Position numbers and translations under genes: made by a program
The notes under the pieces: model-generated
Told to the model about the DNA's origin: nothing
What the model saw: the letters and a program-made list of their open reading frames with translations, nothing else
The model's database searches: none
In this document: positions 17,253 through 26,049 of the stretch, piece by piece
Position numbering within the stretch: position 1 is the stretch's first letter
Layout: each line of letters begins with the position of its first letter
Assembly: GCF_031846385.1 (NCBI RefSeq)
Contig: NZ_JAVRHV010000009.1
Location: forward strand, 1-64,000
Length of the DNA stretch: 64,000 bases
Reading direction: 5' to 3'
DNA from: Urechidicola vernalis
Lineage (GTDB): Bacteria > Bacteroidota > Bacteroidia > Flavobacteriales > Flavobacteriaceae

Positions 17253-18035
17253 ATGAAAATTGATTTTTACAAATACCAAGGAACCGGAAATGATTTTGTG
17301 ATGATTGACAATCGAACGAATGATTTTCCTAAAGAAAACACCTCACTTATTAACCAACTTTGCGACAGAAGATTTGGTATTGGTGCTGATGGTCTAATAC
17401 TCTTAGAAAATTCAGATTCTACCGACTTTAGAATGGTCTATTTTAATGCAGACGGAAACGAAAGTAGTATGTGTGGAAACGGCGGAAGATGCTTAGTGGC
17501 CTTTGCAAACAAATTAGGTGTTATTGATGAATCAACGGCTTTTGACGCAATTGATGGACTACACCATGCAACTGTAAATAATGAAATTGTTAGTTTACAA
17601 ATGATTGATGTAGAGAAGGTGAACAATTTCGAATCTCACGTTTTTTTGGATACAGGCTCTCCGCATCATATAGAATTTGTTGAAAATGTAGATGCAATTG
17701 ATGTACAAACTAAAGGTAGAAGTATTAGAAATGGTGCGCCGTATTTTACTGAAGGAACGAATGTGAATTTTTCAGAGGTTATTGATAAACATACGTTAAA
17801 GGTTCGGACCTATGAACGCGGTGTAGAAGACGAAACATTGAGTTGTGGTACCGGAGTTACTGCTGCCGCGATAGCAGCCAATTATGAAGGAAAGATTAAT
17901 TCAAATAGTGTAAATATTAAAGCCTTAGGTGGGGATTTAACAATCAGCTTCGATAGAAATTCAGATGATCAATATTCAAATGTTATCTTAACAGGTGCTG
18001 CGAATTTTGTCTTTAAAGGGGTATTTGAATTATGA
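17253..18035 (+). CDS. dapF: Diaminopimelate epimerase
   Basis: A 260-residue enzyme that converts LL- to meso-diaminopimelate for lysine and peptidoglycan synthesis. It starts FYKYQGTGNDFVMID, the family hallmark. The two catalytic cysteines are present: Cys74 in SSMCGNGGRC and Cys198 in LSCGTGVTAAA. GAPYFTEGTNVNF is also conserved. It heads a three-gene operon: its stop overlaps the next ATG as ATGA. The -7 box sits immediately before the start codon. The downstream mltG is also a cell-wall gene, so the operon serves peptidoglycan metabolism. Confidence 0.97.
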   Translation: MKIDFYKYQGTGNDFVMIDNRTNDFPKENTSLINQLCDRRFGIGADGLILLENSDSTDFRMVYFNADGNESSMCGNGGRCLVAFANKLGVIDESTAFDAIDGLHHATVNNEIVSLQMIDVEKVNNFESHVFLDTGSPHHIEFVENVDAIDVQTKGRSIRNGAPYFTEGTNVNFSEVIDKHTLKVRTYERGVEDETLSCGTGVTAAAIAANYEGKINSNSVNIKALGGDLTISFDRNSDDQYSNVILTGAANFVFKGVFEL

Positions 18036-18556
18036 TAACGTTACATGGTGAACATATTTATTTAAGAGCTATTGAGCCCTCTGATTTAGCCTTTTTATAT
18101 CAGTTAGAAAATGATGAACGCTTTTGGGCTGTTAGTAATACTCAAAAACCATTTTCTAAATTCTTATTACAACAATATCTCGACAATGCCCAACAAGATA
18201 TCTACGAAGCCAAGCAGTTAAGATTGATGGTTTGCGAAAAACTGACTGATAATTCGGTTGGGATGATTGATTTATTCAATTTTGAACCAAAACATAGAAG
18301 AGTTGGCACTGGTATATTAATAGACCCAAAATATTGGAATAAAGGGTTTGCATCTGAAGCCATCGCTCTAATTTCTAAATTTGTATTTCAAAATTTAGAT
18401 GTACATCAAATATATGCTAATATTGGAGACTCTAATGTTTCCAGTATTAAATTATTTGAAAAGAATGGATTCATTAAATCTGGAACAAAAAAAGATTGGA
18501 ATTTCACAAACGGGAAATTCGAAAACGAATTACTTTATCAACTAATCAATGAATAA
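18032..18556 (+). CDS. GNAT acetyltransferase, RimJ/RimL-like
   Basis: A 174-residue GNAT protein: beta strand ITLHGEHIYLRAIEPSD at the start, VGMIDLFNFEPKHRRVGTGILIDPKYWNKGFASEAI covering the acetyl-CoA binding region, and NVSSIKLFEKNGFIKSG at the end, all typical of RimJ/RimL-type N-acetyltransferases. The substrate cannot be deduced; this branch includes ribosomal-protein and amino-sugar acetylases. It overlaps dapF by 4 bases and mltG by 8, so it is translated as part of that operon. Confidence 0.9.
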   Translation: MITLHGEHIYLRAIEPSDLAFLYQLENDERFWAVSNTQKPFSKFLLQQYLDNAQQDIYEAKQLRLMVCEKLTDNSVGMIDLFNFEPKHRRVGTGILIDPKYWNKGFASEAIALISKFVFQNLDVHQIYANIGDSNVSSIKLFEKNGFIKSGTKKDWNFTNGKFENELLYQLINE

Positions 18557-19583
18557 GAAAAAACTTATCCTAATTGTTTTAAGTGGTCTCCTTTTAATAG
18601 GCGGGGGCATTATTTATAATTTTTACAGTAAAATATACGGCGGCAACACCAAAATTGATGGGGTGGTTTACATTGAAACGAATGCCAGTTTTGAATCTGT
18701 ACTAAAAGATCTTTCGCCAATTATTAGAAATGAAAATTCATTTAAATGGGTTGCCATAAAAAAGAACTACCCAAATGTTATTAAGGCGGGTCGTTACGAA
18801 ATAAAGAAGGGCTTGTCTAATAATGATCTTGTTAATCTTTTAAGAAGCGGAAACCAAAGTCCTATAAAAATCTCTTTTAACAATCAAGACTCTTTAGAGA
18901 AATTAGCAGGAAGAATTGCTGAACAAATCGAACCTGACTCATTAACACTTTTAAATTCATTCCTAAATAAAGAATTTCTTTCGGTAAATAATTTTACCGC
19001 TAGTACTGCCTTAGGAATGTACATTCCGAATAGTTACGAAGTCTATTGGAACATCTCATCTGATAAATTCAGAGATAAAATGCTTAAAGAATATGATAGA
19101 TTTTGGAATTCTGAACGTAAAATTCTTGCAAAAAAACAAAAATTAAGCATTAAAGAAGTTACTACACTGGCTTCTATTGTTCAAAAAGAGACACAAACAA
19201 AATTTGAAAGACCAGATGTTGCCAAACTCTATTTAAACAGATTAAATAACAAATGGCCTTTACAAGCAGATCCAACGATTATATTTGCCGTAAAAAAATT
19301 AAAAGGTCAAGATTTCGAAATAAAAAGAGTATTATTAAAAGATTTAGAAATCAATTCTAAATATAACACGTATAAGTATCGTGGCCTTCCTCCAGGCCCA
19401 ATTTCGATGCCAGATATTTCAGCCATTGATGCGGTATTAAAACCTGCCAATCATGACTATTATTACATGTGTGCAGATCCTGACAATTTTGGACGGCATC
19501 AATTTGCTAAAACCTTGGCACAGCATAACATAAATGCGGCTAAATACCAGCAATGGCTTAATAAACAAGGAGTTCGAAGATAA
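18549..19583 (+). CDS. mltG: Endolytic murein transglycosylase MltG
   Basis: A 344-residue inner-membrane enzyme that cuts nascent glycan strands and sets their length. One N-terminal membrane anchor (LILIVLSGLLLIGGGIIYNF), a LysM-like region (about 40-115) and the YceG catalytic domain with LASIVQKETQ, in which Glu214 is the predicted catalytic residue. Further conserved stretches are YLNRLNNKWPLQADPTI and YNTYKYRGLPPGPISMP. Normal family length. Last gene of the dapF operon; 450 bases without a protein gene follow. Confidence 0.96.
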   Translation: MNKKKLILIVLSGLLLIGGGIIYNFYSKIYGGNTKIDGVVYIETNASFESVLKDLSPIIRNENSFKWVAIKKNYPNVIKAGRYEIKKGLSNNDLVNLLRSGNQSPIKISFNNQDSLEKLAGRIAEQIEPDSLTLLNSFLNKEFLSVNNFTASTALGMYIPNSYEVYWNISSDKFRDKMLKEYDRFWNSERKILAKKQKLSIKEVTTLASIVQKETQTKFERPDVAKLYLNRLNNKWPLQADPTIIFAVKKLKGQDFEIKRVLLKDLEINSKYNTYKYRGLPPGPISMPDISAIDAVLKPANHDYYYMCADPDNFGRHQFAKTLAQHNINAAKYQQWLNKQGVRR

Positions 19584-20033
19584 CTCATTTTGCTGTTTTT
19601 CAATTACTTAAAGTTTTTCACCTGCTAAAAATACGGTTTATCATGAAAAATGAACCATTTACAAATTATAATGACTCATTTGTTCATTTATAACTTTTGG
19701 CATGAATATACCCTATATATTTGACCTGTAAAATTGTTCCCACAACAAGAATACAAAATAGTCGAAACAACATTATTATTTTTTTTTGACGCTATTTCAA
19801 TATCGATTTAATCAACTAATGCAGTTGTGGACAATTTTATCTATTGACATTTTGAACCATATTTAATTAAGGGGTTGATTAAATTTAATTCAATGAATAA
19901 AGAAGATCATTCAATTTTATTCATCAAAATTAAAATAAACGACTTACTCAATGCAGATTAAATAATTATAGTTAATTTTGCGCCCCGAAATATTAAACGG
20001 TTCAATATATAAATAATATAAAAACCATTAATC
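19584..20033. other. AT-rich intergenic region with several inverted repeats
   Basis: No protein gene is visible in these 450 bases. Inverted repeats are ATTTAATCAAC (19806-19816) with GTTGATTAAAT (19874-19884), AAATGAAC (19648-19655) with GTTCATTT (19682-19689), and ATGAATAAA (19893-19901) with TTTATTCAT (19916-19924). A consensus -7 box TATATTTG lies at 19716-19723, with TTTTGG 16 bases upstream and no gene directly after it. One DnaA-box-like 9-mer (TGTGGACAA, one mismatch) lies at 19825-19833. The downstream end carries the promoter of the next gene. Confidence 0.5.
19973..19980 (+). promoter_or_regulatory. -7 promoter element of the lysozyme-like gene
   Basis: TAATTTTG matches TAnnTTTG and predicts a leader of about 50 bases for the gene at 20034. 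No good -33 TTG is found at the usual distance. The ATGAATAAA/TTTATTCAT inverted repeat lies 49-80 bases upstream. Confidence 0.55.
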
Positions 20034-20657
20034 ATGAAAAAGGCAATATTAATATTTGGTTTAGTTAGTTTAACTGTTTTGGTATCAGCATTTCGAAGTG
20101 ATGCAACTAAAGCACCTGCAAACAAAGAAAACTGTTACAGAACTAATGAGTTCTCCACTGTACTTACATTAGAAGAATCAATTAAATTTAGTGAAGTTCC
20201 TTTTATTGGGAATTCATTTATAGGATTTAGAGAAGCTGTAGGATTTAAAGAATCTAGAAACAGATATCATATCGTAAATAAATTTGGATATTTAGGGAAA
20301 TATCAATTTGGTAAGAGCACATTAAAGCGGCTAAAAATATACAATGTTGAAAATTTCTTAAAAAATCCTGAAACTCAAGAAAAGGCATTTAAAGCGCTTT
20401 GTTCTTTAAACAAACATATTTTAAGAAAAGATATTAAGAGAAGTGTTGGTAAAACAATAAATGGTATTGAAATTACGGAATCTGGTATCTTAGCTGCTGC
20501 GCATTTGAGTGGTGCAGGAAACGTGAAAAAATATTTAAGAAGTAATGGTGGAAACAATTTAAGTGATGCCTTTGGTTCTAGTATAGAATATTATATGACA
20601 AAATTTTCTGGATTTGATGTATCTTGGATAGATGCCGACAAAAATCCAGTCGTATAA
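20034..20657 (+). CDS. Exported lysozyme-like (lytic transglycosylase-like) protein
   Basis: A 207-residue protein with a signal peptide (AILIFGLVSLTVLVSA). The core FREAVGFKESRNRYHIVNKFGYLGKYQFGK looks like a lysozyme-fold entry, with FKES offering the candidate catalytic Glu and GYLGKYQF the following conserved strand; ILAAAHLSGAGNVKKYL fits the substrate-groove helix. Family knowledge suggests cutting of peptidoglycan, but this assignment rests on motif resemblance. Monocistronic, with a strong terminator shared with the convergent gene. The unusually long upstream region suggests separate regulation. Confidence 0.75.
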   Translation: MKKAILIFGLVSLTVLVSAFRSDATKAPANKENCYRTNEFSTVLTLEESIKFSEVPFIGNSFIGFREAVGFKESRNRYHIVNKFGYLGKYQFGKSTLKRLKIYNVENFLKNPETQEKAFKALCSLNKHILRKDIKRSVGKTINGIEITESGILAAAHLSGAGNVKKYLRSNGGNNLSDAFGSSIEYYMTKFSGFDVSWIDADKNPVV

Positions 20658-20680
20658 TTTGGTTAATTTTTTTGGATAGT

Positions 20681-20714
20681 AAAAAAGCTCAAAATAATGT
20701 TTTGAGCTTTTTTT
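20681..20714. terminator. Bidirectional terminator between convergent genes
   Basis: A 14-bp stem, AAAAAAGCTCAAAA with TTTTGAGCTTTTTT and loop TAATG, with T runs in both directions. It ends the lysozyme-like gene (plus) and the rsmI-like gene (minus), whose stop codon it touches. Confidence 0.93.
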
Positions 20715-21423
20715 ATGATTTATGAATAATAAATATTGCCGGTCGTTTATGTAAATCCGGGTTTTCTTTTTTCCATTTCACAATAGGAAGTGTTCTTATA
20801 TATTCTGAAGGTAATGTTAGGTCAGCTGCAATACATAATCTGGTCTGAGGTCCCAATGCCGACTTTAAATCATCTAGCATTTTACCATTTCTATAAGGTG
20901 TTTCAATAAATATTTGAGATTGATCTTTCTCAAAAGATAATTTTTCTAATTGCTTAATAGTTCGTTTACGCTCGCCGGCTTCTATTGGTAAATAACCATT
21001 AAATGTAAAACTTTGACCATTCATTCCGGAAGCCATCATTGCAAGAACAATGGAAGACGGCCCAACCAGTGGAACAACCTGAATTCCTTTTTCATGTGCT
21101 AACTTTACTACCTCAGCACCAGGATCTGCAATGGCAGGAACGCCTGCTTCAGATAATAAGCCAATTGAAATCCCTTGCTCACAAACATCTAAGTAGGTAT
21201 TAATTTCAAGAATATTGGCATATTTATCGATAGATTTTAACACTAAAGAAGGTTGTGACTTCTTAGGCACAATTCGCTTGATAAAGCGTCTCGCTGTTTT
21301 TTGATTTTCAACAATAAAATGATCTAATTCTTCAATGGCCAATCGAACCGAATAAGGCAACACTTCTAAAGGTTCGTTATCTCCGAGCGTTGTTGGTATC
21401 AAATACAACTTTCCTTTTGTCAT
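20713..21423 (-). CDS. Tetrapyrrole-methylase-fold SAM methyltransferase, RsmI-like
   Basis: A 236-residue protein of the RsmI family, which methylates the 2'-O of C1402 in 16S rRNA. Visible motifs are GKLYLIPTTLGDN at the N-terminus, GISIGLLSEAGVPAIADPGAEVV, VPLVGPSSIVLAMMASGMNGQSFTFNGYLP and SQIFIETPYRN. It is about 50 residues shorter than E. coli RsmI, mainly at the C-terminus, and the N-terminal P-loop-like motif differs from the classic form. Bacteroidota often carry this shorter version, so exact target identity is uncertain. It is third in the dnaA operon and overlaps the phosphatase gene as ATGA. Confidence 0.85.
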   Translation of the reverse strand: MTKGKLYLIPTTLGDNEPLEVLPYSVRLAIEELDHFIVENQKTARRFIKRIVPKKSQPSLVLKSIDKYANILEINTYLDVCEQGISIGLLSEAGVPAIADPGAEVVKLAHEKGIQVVPLVGPSSIVLAMMASGMNGQSFTFNGYLPIEAGERKRTIKQLEKLSFEKDQSQIFIETPYRNGKMLDDLKSALGPQTRLCIAADLTLPSEYIRTLPIVKWKKENPDLHKRPAIFIIHKS

Positions 21424-21878
21424 CCTTTCGTTAATTTTTCAGCAACAAGCTCACAAACCTCATCTAACATCTTATACACCATCCTAAAACCATGTTCTCC
21501 TCCGTTGTATGGATCTGGAACGTCTAAGTTTTCACCAGGATAAATTTCATTCAATATCATTTTAACTTTTGCTTTATCCGCATCCGTTCTAGCTTGTCTA
21601 TTAATTCTTCTAAAATTAGAACTATCCATAGCATAGATAATATCAAATTCATCAAAATCAGAAACCTGAAATTGTCTAGCCCTTTGATCTGTAATATCTA
21701 AATTATTCTTTTTTGCGATAGCAATAGATCGCTTATCTGGTAAGCCGCCAACATGGTAATCTCCTGTACCAGCTGAATCGACGGTAATTCCTTTTAAAAA
21801 CGTTTTTGATTTTAAAATACCCTCAGCCAATGGAGAGCGGCAGATATTTCCTAAGCAAACCATTAATACTTTTGTCAT
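21420..21878 (-). CDS. Low-molecular-weight protein tyrosine phosphatase
   Basis: A 152-residue cytoplasmic phosphatase. The P-loop CLGNICRS near the start gives nucleophile Cys8 and Arg14, and VPDPYNGG near the C-terminus supplies the general-acid Asp. Length is normal. Members dephosphorylate tyrosine kinases of polysaccharide export or protein arginine phosphate; the substrate here is unknown. It starts 10 bases after dnaA and overlaps the methyltransferase gene by 4 bases, so the three genes form one operon. Confidence 0.95.
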   Translation of the reverse strand: MTKVLMVCLGNICRSPLAEGILKSKTFLKGITVDSAGTGDYHVGGLPDKRSIAIAKKNNLDITDQRARQFQVSDFDEFDIIYAMDSSNFRRINRQARTDADKAKVKMILNEIYPGENLDVPDPYNGGEHGFRMVYKMLDEVCELVAEKLTKG

Positions 21879-21888
21879 GAACTTGAAT

Positions 21889-23316
21889 TTAGTAAGTCAA
21901 TTTCTTAGTAAGATCCTCTACGTATTTTCGGAATTGTTTGTCCGTTTCTGTAAGATTATCAACTGTCTTACATGCATGCAATACAGTGGCATGATCTCGT
22001 TTACCAATTTGAGAACCAATACTTGCTAAAGAAGCCTTGGTCATTCGCTTGGCAAAAAACATCGCCAATTGGCGTGCTTGAACAATATGTCTCTTTCTGG
22101 TTTTGGACTGAAGTGTTGCAACATCCAAATCGAAATAACTCGAGACTACTTTTTGAATTTGATCAATAGATACTTCTCTCTTTGTATTTTTAACAAATTT
22201 ATCTACAATTTGCTTCGTTAAAGAAAGCGTGAACTCTTTTCTATTAAATGATGCTTGTGCAATCATTGATACCAAAACGCCTTCTAATTCTCTCACATTA
22301 GATTTGATGTTTTTAGCAATGTACTCCACTATTTCATCCGGCATCTCTACACCATCTCTAAACAATTTATTTTGTAAGATTGAAACACGTGTTTCATAAT
22401 CAGGAGCTTGCAACTCAGCAGACAATCCCCATTTAAATCGAGACAACAAGCGCTGTTCAATATCCTGCATATCTACAGGCGCTTTATCGGAAGTCAAAAT
22501 AACCTGTTTACCGTTTTGATGTAAATGATTAAATATATGAAAGAATACATCTTGAGTTCCAGTTTTACCTGACAAGAATTGCACATCATCAATAATTAAT
22601 ACATCAATCATCTGATAGAAATGAATAAAATCATTTCTTGTATTTGATTTTACAGAATCAATAAACTGCTGTGTAAATCTTTCTGAAGAAATATACAATA
22701 CTGTCTTATCTGGGTATTTATCTTTTATTTCAACACCAATAGCATGAGATAGATGTGTTTTACCTAATCCAACTCCGCCATATATGAGTAAAGGATTAAA
22801 AGATGTTCCTCCAGGTTTATTTGCCACTGCCATACTTGCCGATCGTGCCAACCTATTAGAATCTCCCTCTACAAAACTGTTGAAGTTATAATTTGGATTT
22901 AATTGCGACTCAATTTTAACCTTCTGAATCCCAGGAATAACAAAAGGATTTTTTAACTCTCTTTTATTAATATCTAATGGAACCGTAACTCCCTGCGGAT
23001 TTAAAGGCTTTCTATTAGAACTTGGAATCTTAACCGTATGCGGCTTTGTACTGCTATACGTATTTTCCATACGCACATCATAAATCAATTTGGCATCGGC
23101 ACCCAATTCTCTAACCAAGGCAACTCTTAATAACTTAATATAATGTTCTTCTAACCATTCATAAAAAAATTTACTAGGAACTTGAATCGTTAAAGAATCT
23201 CCAGAAATTTTAATCGGTTTGATCGGTTCAAACCATGTTTTATATGCTTGGGGTTTTATATTGTCTTTTATAAAAGACAGACATTCGTTCCAAACTGAAA
23301 TGGCAGTTTTAGTCAT
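21889..23316 (-). CDS. dnaA: Chromosomal replication initiator DnaA
   Basis: The initiator ATPase that opens oriC. Start chosen at the ATG giving MTKTAISVWNECLSFIKDN, the usual start in Flavobacteria, for 475 residues; an in-frame GTG at 23373 would add 19 residues unlike the family. Domain I about 1-80, a linker, the AAA+ domain with Walker A GGVGLGKTHL and Walker B VLIIDDVQFLSG, arginine-rich sensor region, and C-terminal DNA-binding domain IV with GKRDHATVLHACKTV. No cluster of DnaA boxes lies beside it; a single near-match (TTATCCACT at 23366-23374) upstream might serve autoregulation. First gene of the operon with the phosphatase and methyltransferase. Confidence 0.97.
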   Translation of the reverse strand: MTKTAISVWNECLSFIKDNIKPQAYKTWFEPIKPIKISGDSLTIQVPSKFFYEWLEEHYIKLLRVALVRELGADAKLIYDVRMENTYSSTKPHTVKIPSSNRKPLNPQGVTVPLDINKRELKNPFVIPGIQKVKIESQLNPNYNFNSFVEGDSNRLARSASMAVANKPGGTSFNPLLIYGGVGLGKTHLSHAIGVEIKDKYPDKTVLYISSERFTQQFIDSVKSNTRNDFIHFYQMIDVLIIDDVQFLSGKTGTQDVFFHIFNHLHQNGKQVILTSDKAPVDMQDIEQRLLSRFKWGLSAELQAPDYETRVSILQNKLFRDGVEMPDEIVEYIAKNIKSNVRELEGVLVSMIAQASFNRKEFTLSLTKQIVDKFVKNTKREVSIDQIQKVVSSYFDLDVATLQSKTRKRHIVQARQLAMFFAKRMTKASLASIGSQIGKRDHATVLHACKTVDNLTETDKQFRKYVEDLTKKLTY

Positions 23317-23485
23317 TGGTATTCTAAGAATTTTTTGGTTGTTGGGTAACTGAAAATTTAGAGACTTATCCACTAAGTTTTAAGCCTTACAAAAGTGTGA
23401 ATAATTATTAGTATAAAAAAATAAAATTACTATTGTTTCATAACTTTTTTATGCGTATTATAAGCAACCAAAATATTTCTCCCTT

Positions 23486-23890
23486 ATGCTTACCCAAAAC
23501 CTCCAAATCCGCGTCAGATATGGCGAAACCGATCAAATGAGCTATGTTTATTATGGTAATTATGCTCAATATTTTGAAATGGGTCGCGTAGAATGGCTAC
23601 GTAATTTAGGAGTGTCTTATAAAAGCATGGAAGACGGTGGAATTATGCTTCCAGTTTTAGATTTAAACATAAAATATTTGAAGCCAGCAAAATACGATGA
23701 TTTACTCACCTTAAAAACAACGCTTAAAAAAATTCCTTCTGTAAAAATTGAATTCGATTTTGAAATTTACAATGAAGAAAATGAACTTTTAACCCAAGGA
23801 TACACAAAATTGGTTTTTATAGATATGAAAAAAAATAAACCTACACGTTGCCCTCAATTTTTACTAGATAAAATTAATCCAATGTTTTAA
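23486..23890 (+). CDS. Acyl-CoA thioesterase, YbgC/4HBT hotdog family
   Basis: A 134-residue hotdog-fold thioesterase. RVRYGETDQMSYVYYGNYAQYFEMGRVEWLR contains the catalytic Asp16 and the conserved YxNYxxYFE pattern of the YbgC group. It hydrolyses acyl-CoA thioesters; chain-length preference is unknown. It diverges from dnaA and its 3' end overlaps the convergent yigZ-like gene by 17 bases. Confidence 0.92.
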   Translation: MLTQNLQIRVRYGETDQMSYVYYGNYAQYFEMGRVEWLRNLGVSYKSMEDGGIMLPVLDLNIKYLKPAKYDDLLTLKTTLKKIPSVKIEFDFEIYNEENELLTQGYTKLVFIDMKKNKPTRCPQFLLDKINPMF

Positions 23891-24479
23891 TTTCTAAACA
23901 ACGTAAATTTTCAAAAACTAGTTTAATTTCTTCAGCCTCTTTTTTACGAACAGAAATCACATATTCACAATTCATTTCCATTTTCCGTGAAATAATTACC
24001 AACTGCCTTTCCTTAATTATTCGCATCACTTTATCTAAATGTTCATATTCAAAAGTTAATTTGAAATGAATATCAATTGTTCGCTTTACAATATCAGATA
24101 CTTCCAACGCTAATTTGGCTCCTTCTCTATACGCATTAATCAAGCCTCCAACACCTAGTTTTGTGCCTCCAAAATAACGAACAACAACCACCAAAACATT
24201 AGTAACATCAAAAGAAACTAATTGACCTAAAATAGGTTGACCACCACTATTACTAGGTTCGCCATCATCATTTGCCCTGAATCTTATTTGCTCTTTCCCT
24301 ATTCGCCAAGCATAACACCAATGCCTCGCTTTATGATGTTTTACTTTTAATTCTTGGATATGCAGCTTCACCTCATCTTCATCAATTACAGGGAAAACAT
24401 GCCCTATAAATTTACTCCCCCTGTCTTTAAAAATTTCGCCTTCAAAATTATGTGTTATTGTTTTGTACGTATCCTTCAT
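23874..24479 (-). CDS. YigZ/IMPACT family protein (UPF0029)
   Basis: A 201-residue member of the YigZ family: EGEIFKDRGSKFIGHVFPV at the N-terminus, HKARHWCYAWRIG, FRANDDGEPSNSGGQPILG and VVVVRYFGGTKLGVGGLINAYREGAKLAL are all signatures. Members are linked to translation stress or peptidase regulation, but the biochemical role is unsettled. It follows ribD after 6 bases and so shares its transcript. Confidence 0.93.
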   Translation of the reverse strand: MKDTYKTITHNFEGEIFKDRGSKFIGHVFPVIDEDEVKLHIQELKVKHHKARHWCYAWRIGKEQIRFRANDDGEPSNSGGQPILGQLVSFDVTNVLVVVVRYFGGTKLGVGGLINAYREGAKLALEVSDIVKRTIDIHFKLTFEYEHLDKVMRIIKERQLVIISRKMEMNCEYVISVRKKEAEEIKLVFENLRCLEIKTLD

Positions 24480-24485
24480 ATAAAA

Positions 24486-25535
24486 TTAAGGAATAATTGT
24501 TTTGAAACTATCATCAGCAACATTCTTTTCAAATAATGCCGTTCCATTTACCTGGGGCGCTTTTACACCTTCTTTAAAAATAGTATTACCTACAAAAATC
24601 CGGGTTTCATCCCATAGATTCGCATTGATAAAACTTTGCAATGTATAAGCACCTCCTTCAATAATTATTGATTGAATCTCATTTTTAAACAACACATTAC
24701 ATACCTGTTGTGGCACATTTTCAGAATAGTCTATTAAGGCTACTTGAACATTATTTCTTTTTTTTGAAAAAGCAGTCCTTGAACTGGTAAACAAAATCGT
24801 TTTTACCATACCATCAAAAACGTATGCTTCTTTTGGAATTCTTAAAGAATTATCCAAAATTATTCTTACCGGATTTTTTCCGACCCAAGACCTAACATTT
24901 AATCTAGGATTATCCTTAATTACAGTATTAGTTCCAACCATAATCCCTTGTTCCTCGCTACGCCATTTATGCACTAATTGTTGAGCATATTTATTGGAAA
25001 TCCAAGTTGGTTGTTTTTCTGCACCTTCACTTCGCTTCACATCAATAAATCCATCTTTTGTTTCTGCCCATTTTAAAATTATATAAGGACGCTTTTTATT
25101 ATGGAATGTAAAAAATCGCTTATTAAGCTCTCTACACTCTTTTTCCAATATACCAACTAAAACATCACACCCTGCATTTCTTAATCTTTTCACCCCTTCT
25201 CCACTTACCAAACTATTGTCATCTACTACTCCAACAACCACCTCTGGAATTTTGTGTTCAACAATTAAATCTGCACATGGAGGAGTTTTTCCATAATGAG
25301 CACAAGGTTCTAGACTTACATATATAGTAGAACGATTTAAAAGACTTTTGTCTGTTACCGATTTTATAGCGTTTACTTCTGCATGATTGCCGCCATAAGG
25401 ACTTGTATAGCCTTCACCTATAATTTTACCATCATAAACTATCACAGCTCCTACCATTGGATTTGGACTAGTTGTACCCAATCCATTTTTTGCTAGTTGC
25501 AAACATCTTTTTATATATTTTTCGTGTATCTTCAC
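24486..25535 (-). CDS. ribD: Bifunctional riboflavin deaminase/reductase RibD
   Basis: A 349-residue enzyme for two riboflavin-pathway steps: deamination of diaminohydroxyphosphoribosylaminopyrimidine and NADPH reduction. The N-terminal deaminase has the zinc site His51-Ala-Glu53 in GGNHAEVNAI with Cys78 and Cys87 in EPCAHYGKTPPC. The reductase domain (about 147-349) begins RPYILKWAETKDGFID. The start is GTG; no upstream in-frame ATG exists. A -7 box TATTTTTG lies 5 bases before this GTG, so the transcript may start at the initiation codon itself. It is followed by yigZ in the same operon. Confidence 0.95.
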   Translation of the reverse strand: MKIHEKYIKRCLQLAKNGLGTTSPNPMVGAVIVYDGKIIGEGYTSPYGGNHAEVNAIKSVTDKSLLNRSTIYVSLEPCAHYGKTPPCADLIVEHKIPEVVVGVVDDNSLVSGEGVKRLRNAGCDVLVGILEKECRELNKRFFTFHNKKRPYIILKWAETKDGFIDVKRSEGAEKQPTWISNKYAQQLVHKWRSEEQGIMVGTNTVIKDNPRLNVRSWVGKNPVRIILDNSLRIPKEAYVFDGMVKTILFTSSRTAFSKKRNNVQVALIDYSENVPQQVCNVLFKNEIQSIIIEGGAYTLQSFINANLWDETRIFVGNTIFKEGVKAPQVNGTALFEKNVADDSFKTIIP

Positions 25536-25539
25536 CTCA

Positions 25540-25571
25540 CAAAAATAGCCTTTTAAATTGATGAATCACAA
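25540..25571 (-). promoter_or_regulatory. Promoter of ribD, predicting a leaderless GTG-started mRNA
   Basis: On the minus strand a -33 TTG (25569-25571) is followed after 21 bases by -7 TATTTTTG (25540-25547), both matching consensus. The G of the -7 box lies 5 bases before the ribD GTG. The -33 element lies inside the first codons of the divergent GNAT gene. Confidence 0.65.
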
Positions 25572-26049
25572 CTTCAAAATCAGAGAAATAAAACCTTCAG
25601 ATAATCAAGAAATCGCTTTAGTTATTCGTGATATATTAATTGAATTCGGTGTTCCTAAAGTTGGCACTGCTTATGAAGACACAGCATTAGACTATATGTT
25701 TGAAACCTACAACGTTCCAAATGCTACTTATTTTGTTGTAGAAAAAAACGGCAAATTATACGGAGGTGCTGGCGTTATGCAATTACAAGAAAGCGATGAA
25801 CCAATTTGCGAACTTCAGAAAATGTACTTTCATTCGGATGCAAGAGAAAAAGGAATTGGAAGTCTTATGATGGAAACCTGTTTAGAAAAAGCCAAAGCAT
25901 ATGGCTTTAAACAGTGTTATCTGGAAACATTACCCTATATGGTTGGCGCTCGTAAACTCTATAAAAAAACAGGATTTAAATCTTTAGATAAACCCATGGG
26001 TAATACTGGACATTTTAGCTGTAATATGTGGATGTTAAAAGATTTATAA
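25561..26049 (+). CDS. GNAT family N-acetyltransferase
   Basis: A 162-residue GNAT protein. FKIREIKPSDNQEIALVIRDIL opens the fold; ELQKMYFHSDAREKGIGSLMMETCLEKAKAYGF covers the acetyl-CoA loop (an R/E-K-G-I-G-S variant of the Q/RxxGxG/A motif), and GARKLYKKTGFKSL closes it. The preceding codon is a TTG that is also in frame, but the ATG at 25561 is preferred. Its stop overlaps the prmC start as TAATG. Substrate unknown. Confidence 0.9.
   Translation: MNHNFKIREIKPSDNQEIALVIRDILIEFGVPKVGTAYEDTALDYMFETYNVPNATYFVVEKNGKLYGGAGVMQLQESDEPICELQKMYFHSDAREKGIGSLMMETCLEKAKAYGFKQCYLETLPYMVGARKLYKKTGFKSLDKPMGNTGHFSCNMWMLKDL

Noticed and set aside
19825..19833. Origin in the 450-bp intergenic region near dnaA
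   Set aside because: Only one imperfect DnaA box is present; the inverted repeats are AT-rich and could have other causes.
23366..23374. TTATCCACT upstream of dnaA, and scattered DnaA-box 9-mers, as a replication origin
   Set aside because: Only single boxes are seen (23366; TGTGGATAA at 2223 and 51605; TGTGGACAA at 19825), no more than chance in 64 kb, and the space beside dnaA is too short. A GC-skew plot of the whole genome would be needed.
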